64,000 nt of DNA. Source: Pseudovibrio sp. Tun.PSC04-5.I4. Its GTDB lineage: Bacteria; Pseudomonadota; Alphaproteobacteria; Rhizobiales; Stappiaceae. Every line of letters begins with the position of its first letter. The first letter of the stretch is position 1. Below are positions 51,984-60,563 of the stretch, in pieces. The position numbers and the translations under genes are program-made. The stretch is from assembly GCF_900104145.1 (NCBI RefSeq), contig NZ_FNLB01000001.1, positions 372,001-436,000 on the forward strand. Reading direction: 5' to 3'. The notes beneath the pieces are model-generated. The model saw only the letters and a program-made list of their open reading frames with translations. It did no database searches and was not told the DNA's origin.

Positions 51984-52820
51984 TTAGACCAGTTCGTCAT
52001 AGTGCCAAGCAATGTGGTCTGGCAGGAAGCTGGCAACGAAGTAGTATAGGTGATCGTAACCGCCTTGCATGCGCAGAGTCAGATCAACACCTTCCTCGCG
52101 GCAGGCTTTTTCAAAAGCCCATGGCTTCAGCTGCTCTTCAAGGAAATTATCGCAGGTGCCTTGATCAATCAGGATACGACCTTTCCAGCCACGTGATTTC
52201 ACCAGCTCACAGGCATCATAATTTGCCCATGTGGAACGGTCAGACCCCAGATAACCGGAGAACGCCTTTTCACCCCATGGGCAATCCATCGGGTTCACAA
52301 TCGGCGCAAATGCGGAAACGCTTTTGAACAGACCGGGATTTTTCATCGCAAGGGTCAACGCGCCATGGCCACCCATGGAGTGACCCGTCAGGCCAAGCGC
52401 GGAGAGGTCAACGGGGAAGTGCTCCTCCAAAATCTCTGGCAGTTCCTGCGTGATGTACTCTTCCATGCGGTAGTGTGTTGCCCATGGTTCCTGCGTGGCA
52501 TTGAGGTAAAAGCCAGCGCTCTTGCCCATATCCCAGCCCTCATCATCAGCCACATCATCGCCGCGTGGAGACGTATCAGGCGAGACGATAATCATGCCAA
52601 GTTCAGCGGCGGCGCGTTGTGACCCGCCTTTGGAAACCATGTTCTCCCATGTGCAAGTCAAACCAGACAAGTACATCAGGGTTGGGCAGTCTTCGCCATT
52701 CAAGGCGCGGCGCGGCAAAAACACCGCAAATTCCATTGGTGTGCCGGTGGCTTTGCTGTCATGTTTGTAAACGCGTTGCTCGCCATCAAAACAACGCCAG
52801 CTGGATACCAATTCAATCAT
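51984..52820 (-). CDS. fghA: S-formylglutathione hydrolase
   Basis: A 278-residue esterase D-type hydrolase. It shows PTLMYLSGLTCTWENMVSKGG, SPDTSPRGDDVADDEGWDMG, the nucleophile LTGHSMGGHGALTLAMKNP (GxSxGG) and the late acid and base in ILIDQGTCDNFL and GYDHLYYFVASFL. ATG 52820 gives the standard length. It hydrolyses S-formylglutathione to formate and glutathione, the step after the dehydrogenase encoded 80 bp upstream in the same direction. Confidence 0.95.
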   Translation of the reverse strand: MIELVSSWRCFDGEQRVYKHDSKATGTPMEFAVFLPRRALNGEDCPTLMYLSGLTCTWENMVSKGGSQRAAAELGMIIVSPDTSPRGDDVADDEGWDMGKSAGFYLNATQEPWATHYRMEEYITQELPEILEEHFPVDLSALGLTGHSMGGHGALTLAMKNPGLFKSVSAFAPIVNPMDCPWGEKAFSGYLGSDRSTWANYDACELVKSRGWKGRILIDQGTCDNFLEEQLKPWAFEKACREEGVDLTLRMQGGYDHLYYFVASFLPDHIAWHYDELV

Positions 52821-52900
52821 AATGGGGTCTCTTAAAACAGAGGGCCCGAGGGAAATAACTTCCACTCAGACCCCTCTTGAATTTTACGTGTTAGCGCCGA

Positions 52901-54010
52901 TTAAAAAGTAATAACCGAGCGGATGGACTTGCCTTCGTGCATCAGTTCAAACGCAGTGTTGATCTCATCCAGCGGCATGGTGTGGGTGATCATGCTATCG
53001 ATGTCGATCTTGCCATCCATGTACCAGTCCACGATCTTGGGAACATCAGTCCGGCCACGCGCGCCGCCAAAGGCTGAGCCTTTCCATGTGCGGCCAGTGA
53101 CCAGCTGGAACGGACGGGTGGAGATTTCCTTGCCCGCACCGGCAACGCCGATGATGATGCTCTCACCCCAGCCTTTATGCGCACACTCAAGCGCCTGACG
53201 CATGGTGGTAGGGTGGCCGATACACTCGAATGTGTAATCAGCACCGCCGCCTGTCAGGTCCACTAGGTAAGGAACAAGATCGCCCTCAACTTCCTTCGGA
53301 TTGACGAAGTCGGTCATGCCGTACTGTTCCGCAAGCGCCTTTTTGGCCGGGTTGATATCGACGCCAATAATCTGGTCAGCACCGATGAGGCGAAGGCCCT
53401 GCACAACGTTAAGGCCAATGCCGCCAAGGCCAAACACAACAGCCTTACAGCCCGGTTCCGCTTTTGCTGTATTGATCACTGCACCAACGCCTGTGGTAAC
53501 CCCACACCCGATGTAGCAAACCTTGTCAAACGGCGCGTCCTTGCGGATTTTTGCAAGCGAGATTTCCGGCGCAATCGTGAAGTTCGCGAACGTGCTGGTG
53601 CCCATGTAGTGGTGGATTTTCTCACCATTGATGGAGAAGCGGCTGGAGCCATCCGGCATCACACCCGCACCTTGCGTGGTGCGGATCGACTGACACAGGT
53701 TGGTTTTCGGGTTGAGGCAGTACTCACATTCGCGGCACTCAGGGGTGTAAAGCGGGATCACGTGATCGCCCACCTTCAACGAGGTGACGCCCTTGCCAAT
53801 TTCGCGCACGATACCAGCGCCCTCATGGCCCAAAATGGCCGGGAACAGACCTTCTGGATCATCACCGGACAGGGTGAATGCATCGGTGTGACACACACCG
53901 GTTGCCATGATCTCAACCAGAACTTCAAAAGGCTTGGGGCCTCCCAGCTGAACGGTTTCAATTGAAAGCGGACTTCCTGCTTTAAAAGCAACGGCGGCAC
54001 GAATATCCAT
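52901..54010 (-). CDS. S-(hydroxymethyl)glutathione dehydrogenase / class III alcohol dehydrogenase
   Basis: A 369-residue zinc alcohol dehydrogenase. Catalytic zinc ligands are in TGVCHTDAFTLSG (Cys, and the Thr/His below), GHEGAGIV and YIGCGVTTGVGAV. Structural zinc cysteines are at CRECEYCLNPKTNLC. NAD is bound at VVFGLGGIGLNVVQGLRLIGA and IIGVDINPAK. The sequence is the glutathione-dependent formaldehyde dehydrogenase (FrmA/AdhC/GSNO reductase) type. Together with the hydrolase it removes formaldehyde, which would arise from methylated compounds. Confidence 0.95.
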   Translation of the reverse strand: MDIRAAVAFKAGSPLSIETVQLGGPKPFEVLVEIMATGVCHTDAFTLSGDDPEGLFPAILGHEGAGIVREIGKGVTSLKVGDHVIPLYTPECRECEYCLNPKTNLCQSIRTTQGAGVMPDGSSRFSINGEKIHHYMGTSTFANFTIAPEISLAKIRKDAPFDKVCYIGCGVTTGVGAVINTAKAEPGCKAVVFGLGGIGLNVVQGLRLIGADQIIGVDINPAKKALAEQYGMTDFVNPKEVEGDLVPYLVDLTGGGADYTFECIGHPTTMRQALECAHKGWGESIIIGVAGAGKEISTRPFQLVTGRTWKGSAFGGARGRTDVPKIVDWYMDGKIDIDSMITHTMPLDEINTAFELMHEGKSIRSVITF

Positions 54011-54313
54011 GGTCTACCTATTATTTGTATATGACAGGGGCCGCGGGTTGGCGGCAACACATCCGAAAAACTCTAGCTGATGAAGTCGCATCTCACGCGC
54101 GCGCACTCACCAGAATACACCCCTCGCTTATACAGCGGTGTTTTACCAATTGCATCAGCAGATTTAGGAGTTGTGCGTAGAGGCAGTTTTTTCTTGATTG
54201 CGACACAATTGGAAGCGAGTAATGCAATTTCGCGACAATCCTGAATTGCATGCGTGTAAACTTAAGGAGAGACTTTGGAAACTGGGAAATGCATTAGTTC
54301 TCCAGAAAATCCT

Positions 54314-55378
54314 CTACAACAAGTACTTTATCGCCAAAATAATGCCTGCCAGCAGAATGATGGTTTCTGCAAGGATGACCAGAAGATGCTGATGTCCCAG
54401 ACTGACGAGGGTTTTCAACGTTGTCATAACACCAAGTGCGGAAATGGCGATGACAAGGCACCATGTGGAGGCATCGACTAAGATTAGTCGCGGGGTCTGC
54501 GGTATCCAATCCAGTGAATTCACAAGAACCAGTGCAGCAAAGCCAAACGCAAAGTAGGGTACAGGCGGGTTGGCTTCCTGCGTGGTGAGGGAGGTATCGC
54601 CTTTGTTATGCAGCCACTTTGCCGACCAGAACGAGATGATGAAGATGACCGGCAGCAACATCATCACTCGCATGAGCTTCACCACAGTGGCGATCTCTCC
54701 AGCACCGTCAGACACAGCAAAGCCTGCGCCAATCACCTGAGCCACATCATGAATGGTTGCGCCGAAGAATATACCCAACTGCACATCGTCAAGGCCGAAC
54801 ATCCGACCAATGCTTGGGTAAAAAATCATGGCGAGTGTGGAAAATGCAGTTACAGCAATGACCGTAAACAGCGTGTTTTGCTCGTTTTCTTTTGAGTTTG
54901 GCAACACTGAGGAAATCGCCAGTGCAGCAGATGCACCGCAAATGCCCACAGCGCCCCCCGTTAAAAGACCAAAGCTGGCGGACCGACCTAAAAGCCGTGC
55001 GACTATCAACCCAATGAGCAACATGGCTAGAACACTGAGAATAACCAAGGCCAGCGTTTGCCAACCTAATGCCAGAATTTGGGAAAAAGAAACACGCAGG
55101 CCGAGCAACACGACCCCCAGTCGCAACACCTTCTTTGCTGCAAAGCTGAGACCCGCCTGACAGGTCCCGTCCTCGTAAATGGAATGCACGGCCATACCAA
55201 TGAGCAGAGCATAGAGCATGACCGGGCCACCCTGATGCTCGGAGATGTAACGGGCAGCGATTGCAATCACCACGGCAATTATCAGACCGGGAACAATCTC
55301 TCGCCCCTCCTTTAACCAATTGGAAAAGCGGGTGCCGGACGTCTCGGGCTGATCTGGCGTGCTGGATTGTGGCTGCAT
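54314..55378 (-). CDS. YeiH/PSE family membrane transporter (putative sulfate exporter)
   Basis: A 354-residue membrane protein with about 10-11 spans after a hydrophilic N terminus. Family blocks are VLLGLRVSFSQILALGWQTL, LLTGGAVGICGASAALAISSVLP, IFFGATIHDVAQVIGAGFAVSD and VKLMRVMMLLPVIF. It belongs to the Cons_hypoth698/YeiH family. Members near sulfonate genes export sulfate or sulfite, and most are untested. No sulfonate pathway is visible nearby, so the solute is open. Confidence 0.9.
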   Translation of the reverse strand: MQPQSSTPDQPETSGTRFSNWLKEGREIVPGLIIAVVIAIAARYISEHQGGPVMLYALLIGMAVHSIYEDGTCQAGLSFAAKKVLRLGVVLLGLRVSFSQILALGWQTLALVILSVLAMLLIGLIVARLLGRSASFGLLTGGAVGICGASAALAISSVLPNSKENEQNTLFTVIAVTAFSTLAMIFYPSIGRMFGLDDVQLGIFFGATIHDVAQVIGAGFAVSDGAGEIATVVKLMRVMMLLPVIFIISFWSAKWLHNKGDTSLTTQEANPPVPYFAFGFAALVLVNSLDWIPQTPRLILVDASTWCLVIAISALGVMTTLKTLVSLGHQHLLVILAETIILLAGIILAIKYLL

Positions 55379-55546
55379 AAAACCTCACTCTGGTCAGGTG
55401 GTGCTTCTCGTCGCCCAAACACCCTTGCGGAAAGGTGCTGTCTACCTTGATTATAAGAGTAAGACTCTTGCGTAATAAATTGGTTTTAGTTGCAAAAGAA
55501 AAAGATCACGCCCCACAAATATGCGAGGCGTAGCGAGCTATATTGC

Positions 55547-55720
55547 CTAAGTCAGGTTTGCTTTTGCTTGCTGCGCCTGACCGGAGCTAAAACTCATTGC
55601 CAGCCCTGCAACTGCGATAAAGGCGGTGAGGGCAAGAACGAGCCAACCGGGATGTGAAGGGGTAAACCGGTCAGGGCACTCATTGTCAAAAATATTGTGT
55701 TTATGTGTCGCAGTTCGCAA
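55547..55720 (-). CDS. possible small one-span membrane protein
   Basis: A 57-codon frame from TTG 55720 to TAG. It has a His-rich, acidic start (THKHNIFDNECPDRFTPSH), one strong membrane segment (WLVLALTAFIAVAGLAMSF) and a polar tail rich in Q, A and K. The codon usage looks coding-like. There is no clear ribosome site and the start is weak, so it may instead be the end of a lost gene. I do not recognise a family. Confidence 0.35.
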   Translation of the reverse strand: MRTATHKHNIFDNECPDRFTPSHPGWLVLALTAFIAVAGLAMSFSSGQAQQAKANLT

Positions 55721-55870
55721 TCATGGTTTGGCGCGATAGTGTCTTGCCTGTGTGTCTGACGCACAAAATGAGGAATTTTACTGTGCTTCGACAGCTTTCA
55801 AATATTGTCACAAGCTATATGTGGATTTGACGGTGGTAGGACGGAGCTTTCGGTTTTCACGAAATTTCAG

Positions 55871-55957
55871 TTGCAAATAATTTGGGCGAATTTACTTTTC
55901 TACATTGCAATTAAGAATGAGTTGCAATAGCAATTAGAGATAGCAATATATTTGAGC
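55871..55957. promoter_or_regulatory. mntH promoter region with repeated TTGCAA elements
   Basis: TTGCAA occurs at 55871, 55905 and 55922, followed by two ATAGCAAT steps (55928 and 55940), all just upstream of mntH. Manganese-responsive repressors of alphaproteobacteria (Mur, Fur family) bind TGCAA-rich imperfect palindromes. The match is suggestive only. Confidence 0.4.
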
Positions 55958-55963
55958 GGTGCA

Positions 55964-57328
55964 ATGACGAATACTGAAGCCAAAACGAGACCCTCACCGC
56001 TGGAATTTTCCTCCAGCTGGGGCAGAAAAAGCAAACATGCATCCTTGGAAGAAGTTTTCCGCTCCATCCCGGTAGGAACAGCGAACAGCTCTCAATTCCG
56101 TCGGTTCCTCGCCTTTGCAGGGCCGGGGTATCTGGTAGCTGTTGGTTACATGGATCCGGGCAACTGGGCGACGTCCATCGCGGGTGGCTCCACGTTTGGG
56201 TACACACTGCTGTCAATTGCGTTGCTCTCCAACATCATGGCGATTGTTTTGCAGTCCTTGTGCGTGCGACTTGCTATTGGGAGTGGTCGTGATTTGGCTC
56301 AAGCCTGCCGTGATGCATTTCCCAACTGGGTCTCAGCGCCTCTTTGGCTTTTGGCGGAGCTGGCCATTATTGCGACGGATCTGGCCGAGGTTATCGGAAC
56401 AGCTATCGGCCTCAACCTTGTGTTCGGCATACCGTTGGAGATTGGCGTCATTATCACGGCGCTGGATGTGTTTCTGGTTCTCTATCTGCAAAACAAGGGA
56501 TTCCGCTGGATTGAAGCGTTCATCATCGCCCTGTTGGGAGTGATCTCCTTCTGTTTTGTGATGCAGCTTGCGTTAGCAGATCCAGACTGGAGCGGTGTTA
56601 TTCTCGGGTTTGCGCCAACGGTGGAGATCGTGACCAACCCGAATATGCTCTATCTTGCGCTTGGCATTATCGGCGCAACAGTGATGCCGCATAATTTATA
56701 TCTGCATTCCGGTATCGTCCAGACGCGCGCCTATGGTTCCAGCTCGGAAGACCGCCATCAGGCCATCAAGTTTGCAACCTATGATTCTGCCATTGCTCTC
56801 ACACTTGCTTTGTTCATCAACGCGGCCATCCTCATCCTCGCTGCGGCCGTTTTTTATCGCACCGGCAATTACGGCGTGGAGGATTTAGAAGTCGCCTACG
56901 AAATGCTTACTCCGTTGTTGGGGAGTGACCTTGCACCTATTTTCTTCGGGGTTGCCTTGCTGGCCAGTGGGTTAAGCTCCACCGTCACAGCGACGATGGC
57001 CGGCCAGATTGTGATGGAAGGCTTTATTGATCTCAGAATTCCCGCATGGCTGCGCAGGTTGATAACCCGAGGCTTCGCAATACTACCCGCTGTCGGTGTG
57101 ATCTTCTTGCTGGGGTCAGATCAGATCGGAAAGCTGCTTATTCTTTCGCAGGTGGTGCTGAGTTTGCAATTGCCGTTCGCTGTTGTCCCGCTGGTGATGT
57201 TTACCGCCGACAAGCGGAAGATGGGCGAGTTTGTCAGCCCGCGTTGGCTCACGGTTTTAGCGGCGATCATCGCAGTTGTTGTCATCGTGTTGAATGTCAA
57301 ACTGCTCTACGATTTATCAGGGCTTTAA
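55964..57328 (+). CDS. mntH: Nramp-family divalent metal transporter
   Basis: A 454-residue transporter with about 11 spans. Metal-site motifs are in span 1, GYMDPGNWATSIAGG (DPGN), and in span 6, GATVMPHNLYLHSGIV (MPH). Both are intact, the signature of manganese/iron Nramp proteins. The N-terminal ~50 residues are a long cytoplasmic tail (KHASLEEVFRSIPV). ATG 55964 is preferred to TTG 55952. It imports Mn2+ with protons, and the TTGCAA-rich upstream DNA suggests control by manganese. Confidence 0.94.
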   Translation: MTNTEAKTRPSPLEFSSSWGRKSKHASLEEVFRSIPVGTANSSQFRRFLAFAGPGYLVAVGYMDPGNWATSIAGGSTFGYTLLSIALLSNIMAIVLQSLCVRLAIGSGRDLAQACRDAFPNWVSAPLWLLAELAIIATDLAEVIGTAIGLNLVFGIPLEIGVIITALDVFLVLYLQNKGFRWIEAFIIALLGVISFCFVMQLALADPDWSGVILGFAPTVEIVTNPNMLYLALGIIGATVMPHNLYLHSGIVQTRAYGSSSEDRHQAIKFATYDSAIALTLALFINAAILILAAAVFYRTGNYGVEDLEVAYEMLTPLLGSDLAPIFFGVALLASGLSSTVTATMAGQIVMEGFIDLRIPAWLRRLITRGFAILPAVGVIFLLGSDQIGKLLILSQVVLSLQLPFAVVPLVMFTADKRKMGEFVSPRWLTVLAAIIAVVVIVLNVKLLYDLSGL

Positions 57329-57331
57329 TGG

Positions 57332-57374
57332 AAAACAGGCTCCGGGGCGTTCAATACGCACCGGAGCCTGTTTT
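57332..57374. terminator. bidirectional terminator
   Basis: AAAACAGGCTCCGG (57332-57345) and its exact inverse (57361-57374) form a 14-bp stem around a 15-base loop, with TTTTTATTT after it. It serves mntH and the convergent cyclase gene. Confidence 0.9.
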
Positions 57375-57391
57375 TATTTGCTAGGCCTGAT

Positions 57392-58183
57392 TTATACAGT
57401 CGGCACCAAGGCAAGCGCGCGGATCGGGCTGCCTGTGCCATTGGCAATTTTGAGGGGCGCTGCAATCATAATCGCGCCCTTTGGAGGCAGCTTATCTAGA
57501 TTGGCAAGGCTCGCAAGGCCGTATCGGTTGGCAGCATGTAGCAGGTTATGCGCCGGATAAGGCGGTTCCATGCCACCGGCACAGCCTGCATCAGTCCCGA
57601 TGCACTCATTGCCCCAGCCAATAGCGCCTTTAGAAAGCACATACTCGATGCAATCGACAGTCGGTCCAGGAGAATGTGGCCCGGTTTCATCCACGTTGAG
57701 GAATTTGGCCTCATCCATGTTGCGATGATACCAGTCACTACGCATCACAACCCATTCACCGGCTATAATTTCACCATGCTGGGCTTCCCACGCCTTCACG
57801 TGATCTGCCGTAAGTAGAAAATCCGGGTTTTCTGCAACTTCAGCAGAACAGTCAATCACGTTGACGGGCGCCACAAAATTCTGCGGAGAGATGGTGTCCG
57901 TGTATCCATCCGCAAAATCTTTTCCGGTCACCCAGTGATGCGGCGCATCAAAGTGGGTGCCAGAATGCTCGCCCAGCTTCATCCAGTTCCACGCGAAAAA
58001 CGGGCCATCTGCATCGTATTCGGAGATCTTGTGGATCTCAACTTTCGGTGTGTTCTTGGCAAAATCCGGTGGCAATTGAAGAATTGGCGTCTCCGGGCCC
58101 AATGATCCCGATAAGTCGATAACTTCGACATCACCTGAAATCAGCTTCATTCCAAGATCGTCTAAAATAGATTTCGTAATCAT
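57392..58183 (-). CDS. cyclase family protein (kynurenine formamidase-like hydrolase)
   Basis: A 263-residue metal-dependent hydrolase of the cyclase superfamily. The metal motif is GEHSGTHFDAPHHW (H-x-G-T-H-x-D-x-P-x-H), followed by VIDCSAEVAEN, GEWVVMRSDWYHR and GIGTDAGCAGG-like GNECIGTDAG. Family members open amide or lactone bonds (kynurenine formamidase, isatin hydrolase). The W-rich substrate region points to an aromatic or amide substrate that is not identifiable. ATG 58183 is behind GGGAGGGAGACAGAGGG. Confidence 0.85.
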   Translation of the reverse strand: MITKSILDDLGMKLISGDVEVIDLSGSLGPETPILQLPPDFAKNTPKVEIHKISEYDADGPFFAWNWMKLGEHSGTHFDAPHHWVTGKDFADGYTDTISPQNFVAPVNVIDCSAEVAENPDFLLTADHVKAWEAQHGEIIAGEWVVMRSDWYHRNMDEAKFLNVDETGPHSPGPTVDCIEYVLSKGAIGWGNECIGTDAGCAGGMEPPYPAHNLLHAANRYGLASLANLDKLPPKGAIMIAAPLKIANGTGSPIRALALVPTV

Positions 58184-58416
58184 CCCTCTGTCTCCCTCCC
58201 AATGATAATAAAATGGTCCGTCCGGGGGTGAGAACCTCACCCTCCCCGGTGATGTCTCACTGGCTAGGCTAAACGCTAATATATGTATTTGCAATTATAT
58301 TAGCGCATAAAATCCAAGGTTAGACGAAGGAGAGAGTGCAGAGGCATATAGGTGCAGGTGAAATTGCACTGCGCACATGTTAGAAGAAAGACAGCCAACC
58401 AGCGCAGCACCCAAAC

Positions 58417-58977
58417 TTAGGAGGCGGCCTCAATAAGCGCATTTGCTGCATGTTTTGCATCAGCTGCTGGATTTGCGCAATTGCCAAAATGGGCAGTCAC
58501 AATAGCGCCCTCCTGCAGCATAACGATTTGGCGCGCCAATTGCTCTGGTTCTTTCAGGTGAGCGAGCCTTACCAGATGCAGAATGTTGCTCAACAATATG
58601 GTTCTTTGTTCTACTGTTTGGCGATGAATAGGATGGTCAGATTCAGGGTATTCGGAACTGGCTTTGATGAACATGCAACTTTTAAAACTGTCCTGCTGAA
58701 ACCACTCTTCCAGCACATCAAAAAATGCCAAAAGTTTATTCCTTGGGTCACTCGCAAGTTCGTCAATTCGTTGGAAAGCCCAATCATTGAACTGTTCTTC
58801 GCGCAATTTTAAAGCTGCAACGATCAGATCGTCCTTGGTCCTAAAATGTTTGTACATGGAGGTTTTGGAAATGCCCGATTCCGCCACCAGCATGTCCATT
58901 CCGGTGGCATGGAATCCATTTCGGTAGAACGTCTCCATGGCTTTTTGAACGATTTCATCGCGCTTGCTAGGGGGCAT
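58417..58977 (-). CDS. TetR family repressor
   Basis: A 186-residue regulator. The helix-turn-helix is GMDMLVAESGISKTSMYKHFRTKDDL at ~25-50. The rest is a helical ligand domain with WFQQDSFKSCMFIKASSEYPESDHP and ARQIVMLQEGAIVTAHFG, as in YcdC/AcuR-like branches. It is divergent from the DUF1348 gene, and the 211-bp gap holds three matching palindromes. It most likely represses itself and the DUF1348-PPOX operon. Confidence 0.9.
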   Translation of the reverse strand: MPPSKRDEIVQKAMETFYRNGFHATGMDMLVAESGISKTSMYKHFRTKDDLIVAALKLREEQFNDWAFQRIDELASDPRNKLLAFFDVLEEWFQQDSFKSCMFIKASSEYPESDHPIHRQTVEQRTILLSNILHLVRLAHLKEPEQLARQIVMLQEGAIVTAHFGNCANPAADAKHAANALIEAAS

Positions 58978-58992
58978 ATGAACCTCATGGTT

Positions 58993-59168
58993 TACTGATC
59001 AGTACATATAACTAAATATATTTAGCACTACAAGTAATTTAATTTTTTCATTAATTTCAGTAGGTTAAATTGACATGTGTGATGAACATCACTTGCTTCT
59101 CAATTTGGTGAATTGACTAAGTGAACAGATCAGTACACCTTGCCTACTAACAACTGTACCGATCGGTA
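58993..59168. promoter_or_regulatory. three TetR operator copies between divergent genes
   Basis: TACTGATCAGTA (58993-59004) and TACCGATCGGTA (59157-59168) are perfect 12-bp palindromes of one pattern (TACYGATCRGTA). A third copy, AACAGATCAGTACA (59124-59137), carries one perfect half-site. They lie next to the TetR start, in the middle, and next to the DUF1348 start. Confidence 0.8.
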
Positions 59169-59188
59169 AATGATTTGGGAGACCTACG

Positions 59189-59653
59189 ATGCTCAAAATA
59201 TCGATGCACGCCATCTCCGACGACGCAGCGATTGCGAAAGTAAGAGCCGCTGAGGATGTATGGAACACGCGATGTCCTAGGATTGTAAGCCAGTACTTTT
59301 CACAGGACGGCCAGTGGCAAGATAGAAACCAGTTCATCGAAGGCCGGTCACAAATCCTCTCATTCCTCTCTGCAAAGTGGAAGCGAGAACTTCATTATCG
59401 CCATATCAAGGAGCTTTGGAGTTTCCAGAAAAACCGGTTTTCCATCCGGGTCGTCAGCGAGTGGCGGACAGCGCACAACAAGTGGTTCCGATCTAGCGGC
59501 AGCGAAAACTGCGAGTTTGATGATGATGGACTGCTGAAAAAACGGGTCACGTGCATTTCGGATAATGAAATCGATGAGAATGACAGACTATTTTGGTGGC
59601 CTTTTGGCAGACGTCCGGATGCGCACCCCAGCTTATCTGAAATGAACCTTTAA
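59189..59653 (+). CDS. DUF1348 / nuclear transport factor 2-like protein
   Basis: A 154-residue protein of the SnoaL/NTF2-like fold, DUF1348 branch. Conserved blocks are KVRAAEDVWNTRCPRIVSQYF, DGQWQDRNQFIEGRSQILSFL, KWKRELHYRHIKELWSF, RIVVSEWR-like SIRVVSEWRTAHNKWFRSSG, NCEFDDDGLLKKRVTCISDN and the C-terminal WWPFGRRPDAHP. The cavity fold binds a small ligand, and no reaction is assigned to this branch. ATG 59189 is behind GGGAGACCTACG. It is followed by the PPOX-like gene under the same TetR sites. Confidence 0.88.
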   Translation: MLKISMHAISDDAAIAKVRAAEDVWNTRCPRIVSQYFSQDGQWQDRNQFIEGRSQILSFLSAKWKRELHYRHIKELWSFQKNRFSIRVVSEWRTAHNKWFRSSGSENCEFDDDGLLKKRVTCISDNEIDENDRLFWWPFGRRPDAHPSLSEMNL

Positions 59654-59676
59654 TCTGTTGCTTGGGAGGGCAGTCG

Positions 59677-60306
59677 ATGGCGCTTGCATATGCTGAAATT
59701 GCATTTACCCCTGATGTTCGCCGTGTGCAAGAAGAGCAAGGCTCGGCTCCTATGTATAAATGGATGTTGGAGGAAGAGGTTGCAGCGGCTGATAAGGTTG
59801 GACCCAAAGAGGCTGATTTTATTGCCAGCATGAATGGGTTTTATCAGGCCACTGTGAATGCTGATAACTGGCCCTATGTGCAGTTTCGTGGTGGGCCCAA
59901 AGGGTTCCTCAAGGTGCTGGATGAAAAGCGGATTGCCTACGCGGATTTTCGCGGCAATCGCCAGTATTTGAGCGTGGGAAACTGGGCCAGCAATGACCGC
60001 GTTTCGCTTATTTTGATGGATTACGCACGTCGCAGACGACTGAAGATTATGGGACGCGTAGAACTGATCAGTACGAAGGAAGATCCGGATCTGGTTAAGA
60101 AACTTACCGTTCCTAAATACCAGGCAATGCCGGAACGAGCCGTGGTTATTAACGTAGAGGCTTTGGACTGGAATTGTCCGGCCCATATTCCGGTCCGGCT
60201 AACCTTGGAAGATCTTGAACCTCAACTTTACAAAATGCGCGAAGAGCTGGTTGAACTCAGAGCGGAAAACGCTGAACTCAAATCCATGCTTAAGCGGAGT
60301 TTATAA
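59677..60306 (+). CDS. pyridoxamine 5'-phosphate oxidase family flavoprotein
   Basis: A 209-residue split-barrel flavin protein. The family start is AYAEIAFTPDVRRVQEEQGS. FMN contacts are FYQATVNADNWPYVQFRGGPKGF, LAYADFRGNRQYLSVGN-like IAYADFRGNRQYLSVGNW and DRVSLILMDYARRRRLKIMGR. The C-terminal part (after AHIPVRLTLEDLE) is a coiled segment with ELRAENAELKSML. It is not PdxH, and it belongs to the Rv1155-like set of presumed flavin or F420 reductases. ATG 59677 has GGGAGGG at good spacing. It follows the DUF1348 gene by 23 bp. Confidence 0.88.
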   Translation: MALAYAEIAFTPDVRRVQEEQGSAPMYKWMLEEEVAAADKVGPKEADFIASMNGFYQATVNADNWPYVQFRGGPKGFLKVLDEKRIAYADFRGNRQYLSVGNWASNDRVSLILMDYARRRRLKIMGRVELISTKEDPDLVKKLTVPKYQAMPERAVVINVEALDWNCPAHIPVRLTLEDLEPQLYKMREELVELRAENAELKSMLKRSL

Positions 60307-60373
60307 CACTGGCCCCATCCAGATCGGCCCCATCTATCACACCTATAACGAAGGAATTCGGGAGAAAATTGCG

Positions 60374-60457
60374 ATGTTTTCGACCACCTCAGGCAAGCTA
60401 GCTGTCGTGATCTTCCTGACCAGTATCGGTCTGGCGGTTCTCTCTCAGTTTTCATAG
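60374..60457 (+). CDS. 27-residue membrane peptide (candidate)
   Basis: A short frame from ATG 60374 behind GGGAGAAAATTGCG, a usable ribosome site. It encodes one membrane helix (LAVVIFLTSIGLAVLSQF) with a polar start. It lies 67 bp after the PPOX gene and before a hairpin, so it would close that operon. It is too short for family recognition. Confidence 0.4.
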   Translation: MFSTTSGKLAVVIFLTSIGLAVLSQFS

Positions 60458-60461
60458 CTCT

Positions 60462-60515
60462 CCCAGTGTGCGCGGCGGTTACTACCTGCCCGGGGTAACC
60501 GTCGCAATCACTGGG
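60462..60515 (+). terminator. long stem-loop after the PPOX operon
   Basis: CCCAGTG (60462-60468) pairs with CACTGGG (60509-60515), and inside it GGCGGTTAC pairs with GTAACCGTC (with one G-T pair). The structure is 54 nt and is followed by CGCATTGTTATTTCT. It is probably a terminator of weak T-run type. Confidence 0.5.
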
Positions 60516-60563
60516 CGCATTGTTATTTCTCTGCGTATCCGACTTGTGCGTTTTGGATGATTT

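Larger units (their letters stand above)
55379..55963. other. divergent gap between YeiH and mntH
   Basis: A 585-bp region. It holds a small minus-strand frame (55547-55720, listed separately), an AT-rich mntH promoter area and, at 55700-55860, nothing that I recognise. Confidence 0.4.

Noticed and set aside
51574..54010. Formaldehyde pair as part of a methylated-amine pathway linked to the neighbouring catabolic cluster
   Set aside because: A strong terminator (51519-51549) and opposite orientation separate them, and no demethylase is visible. The pair is a common stand-alone detoxification unit.
60462..60515. Riboswitch or structured regulatory RNA
   Set aside because: A single long hairpin at the end of an operon, without a downstream gene on that strand that it could control. 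A terminator is the simpler reading.
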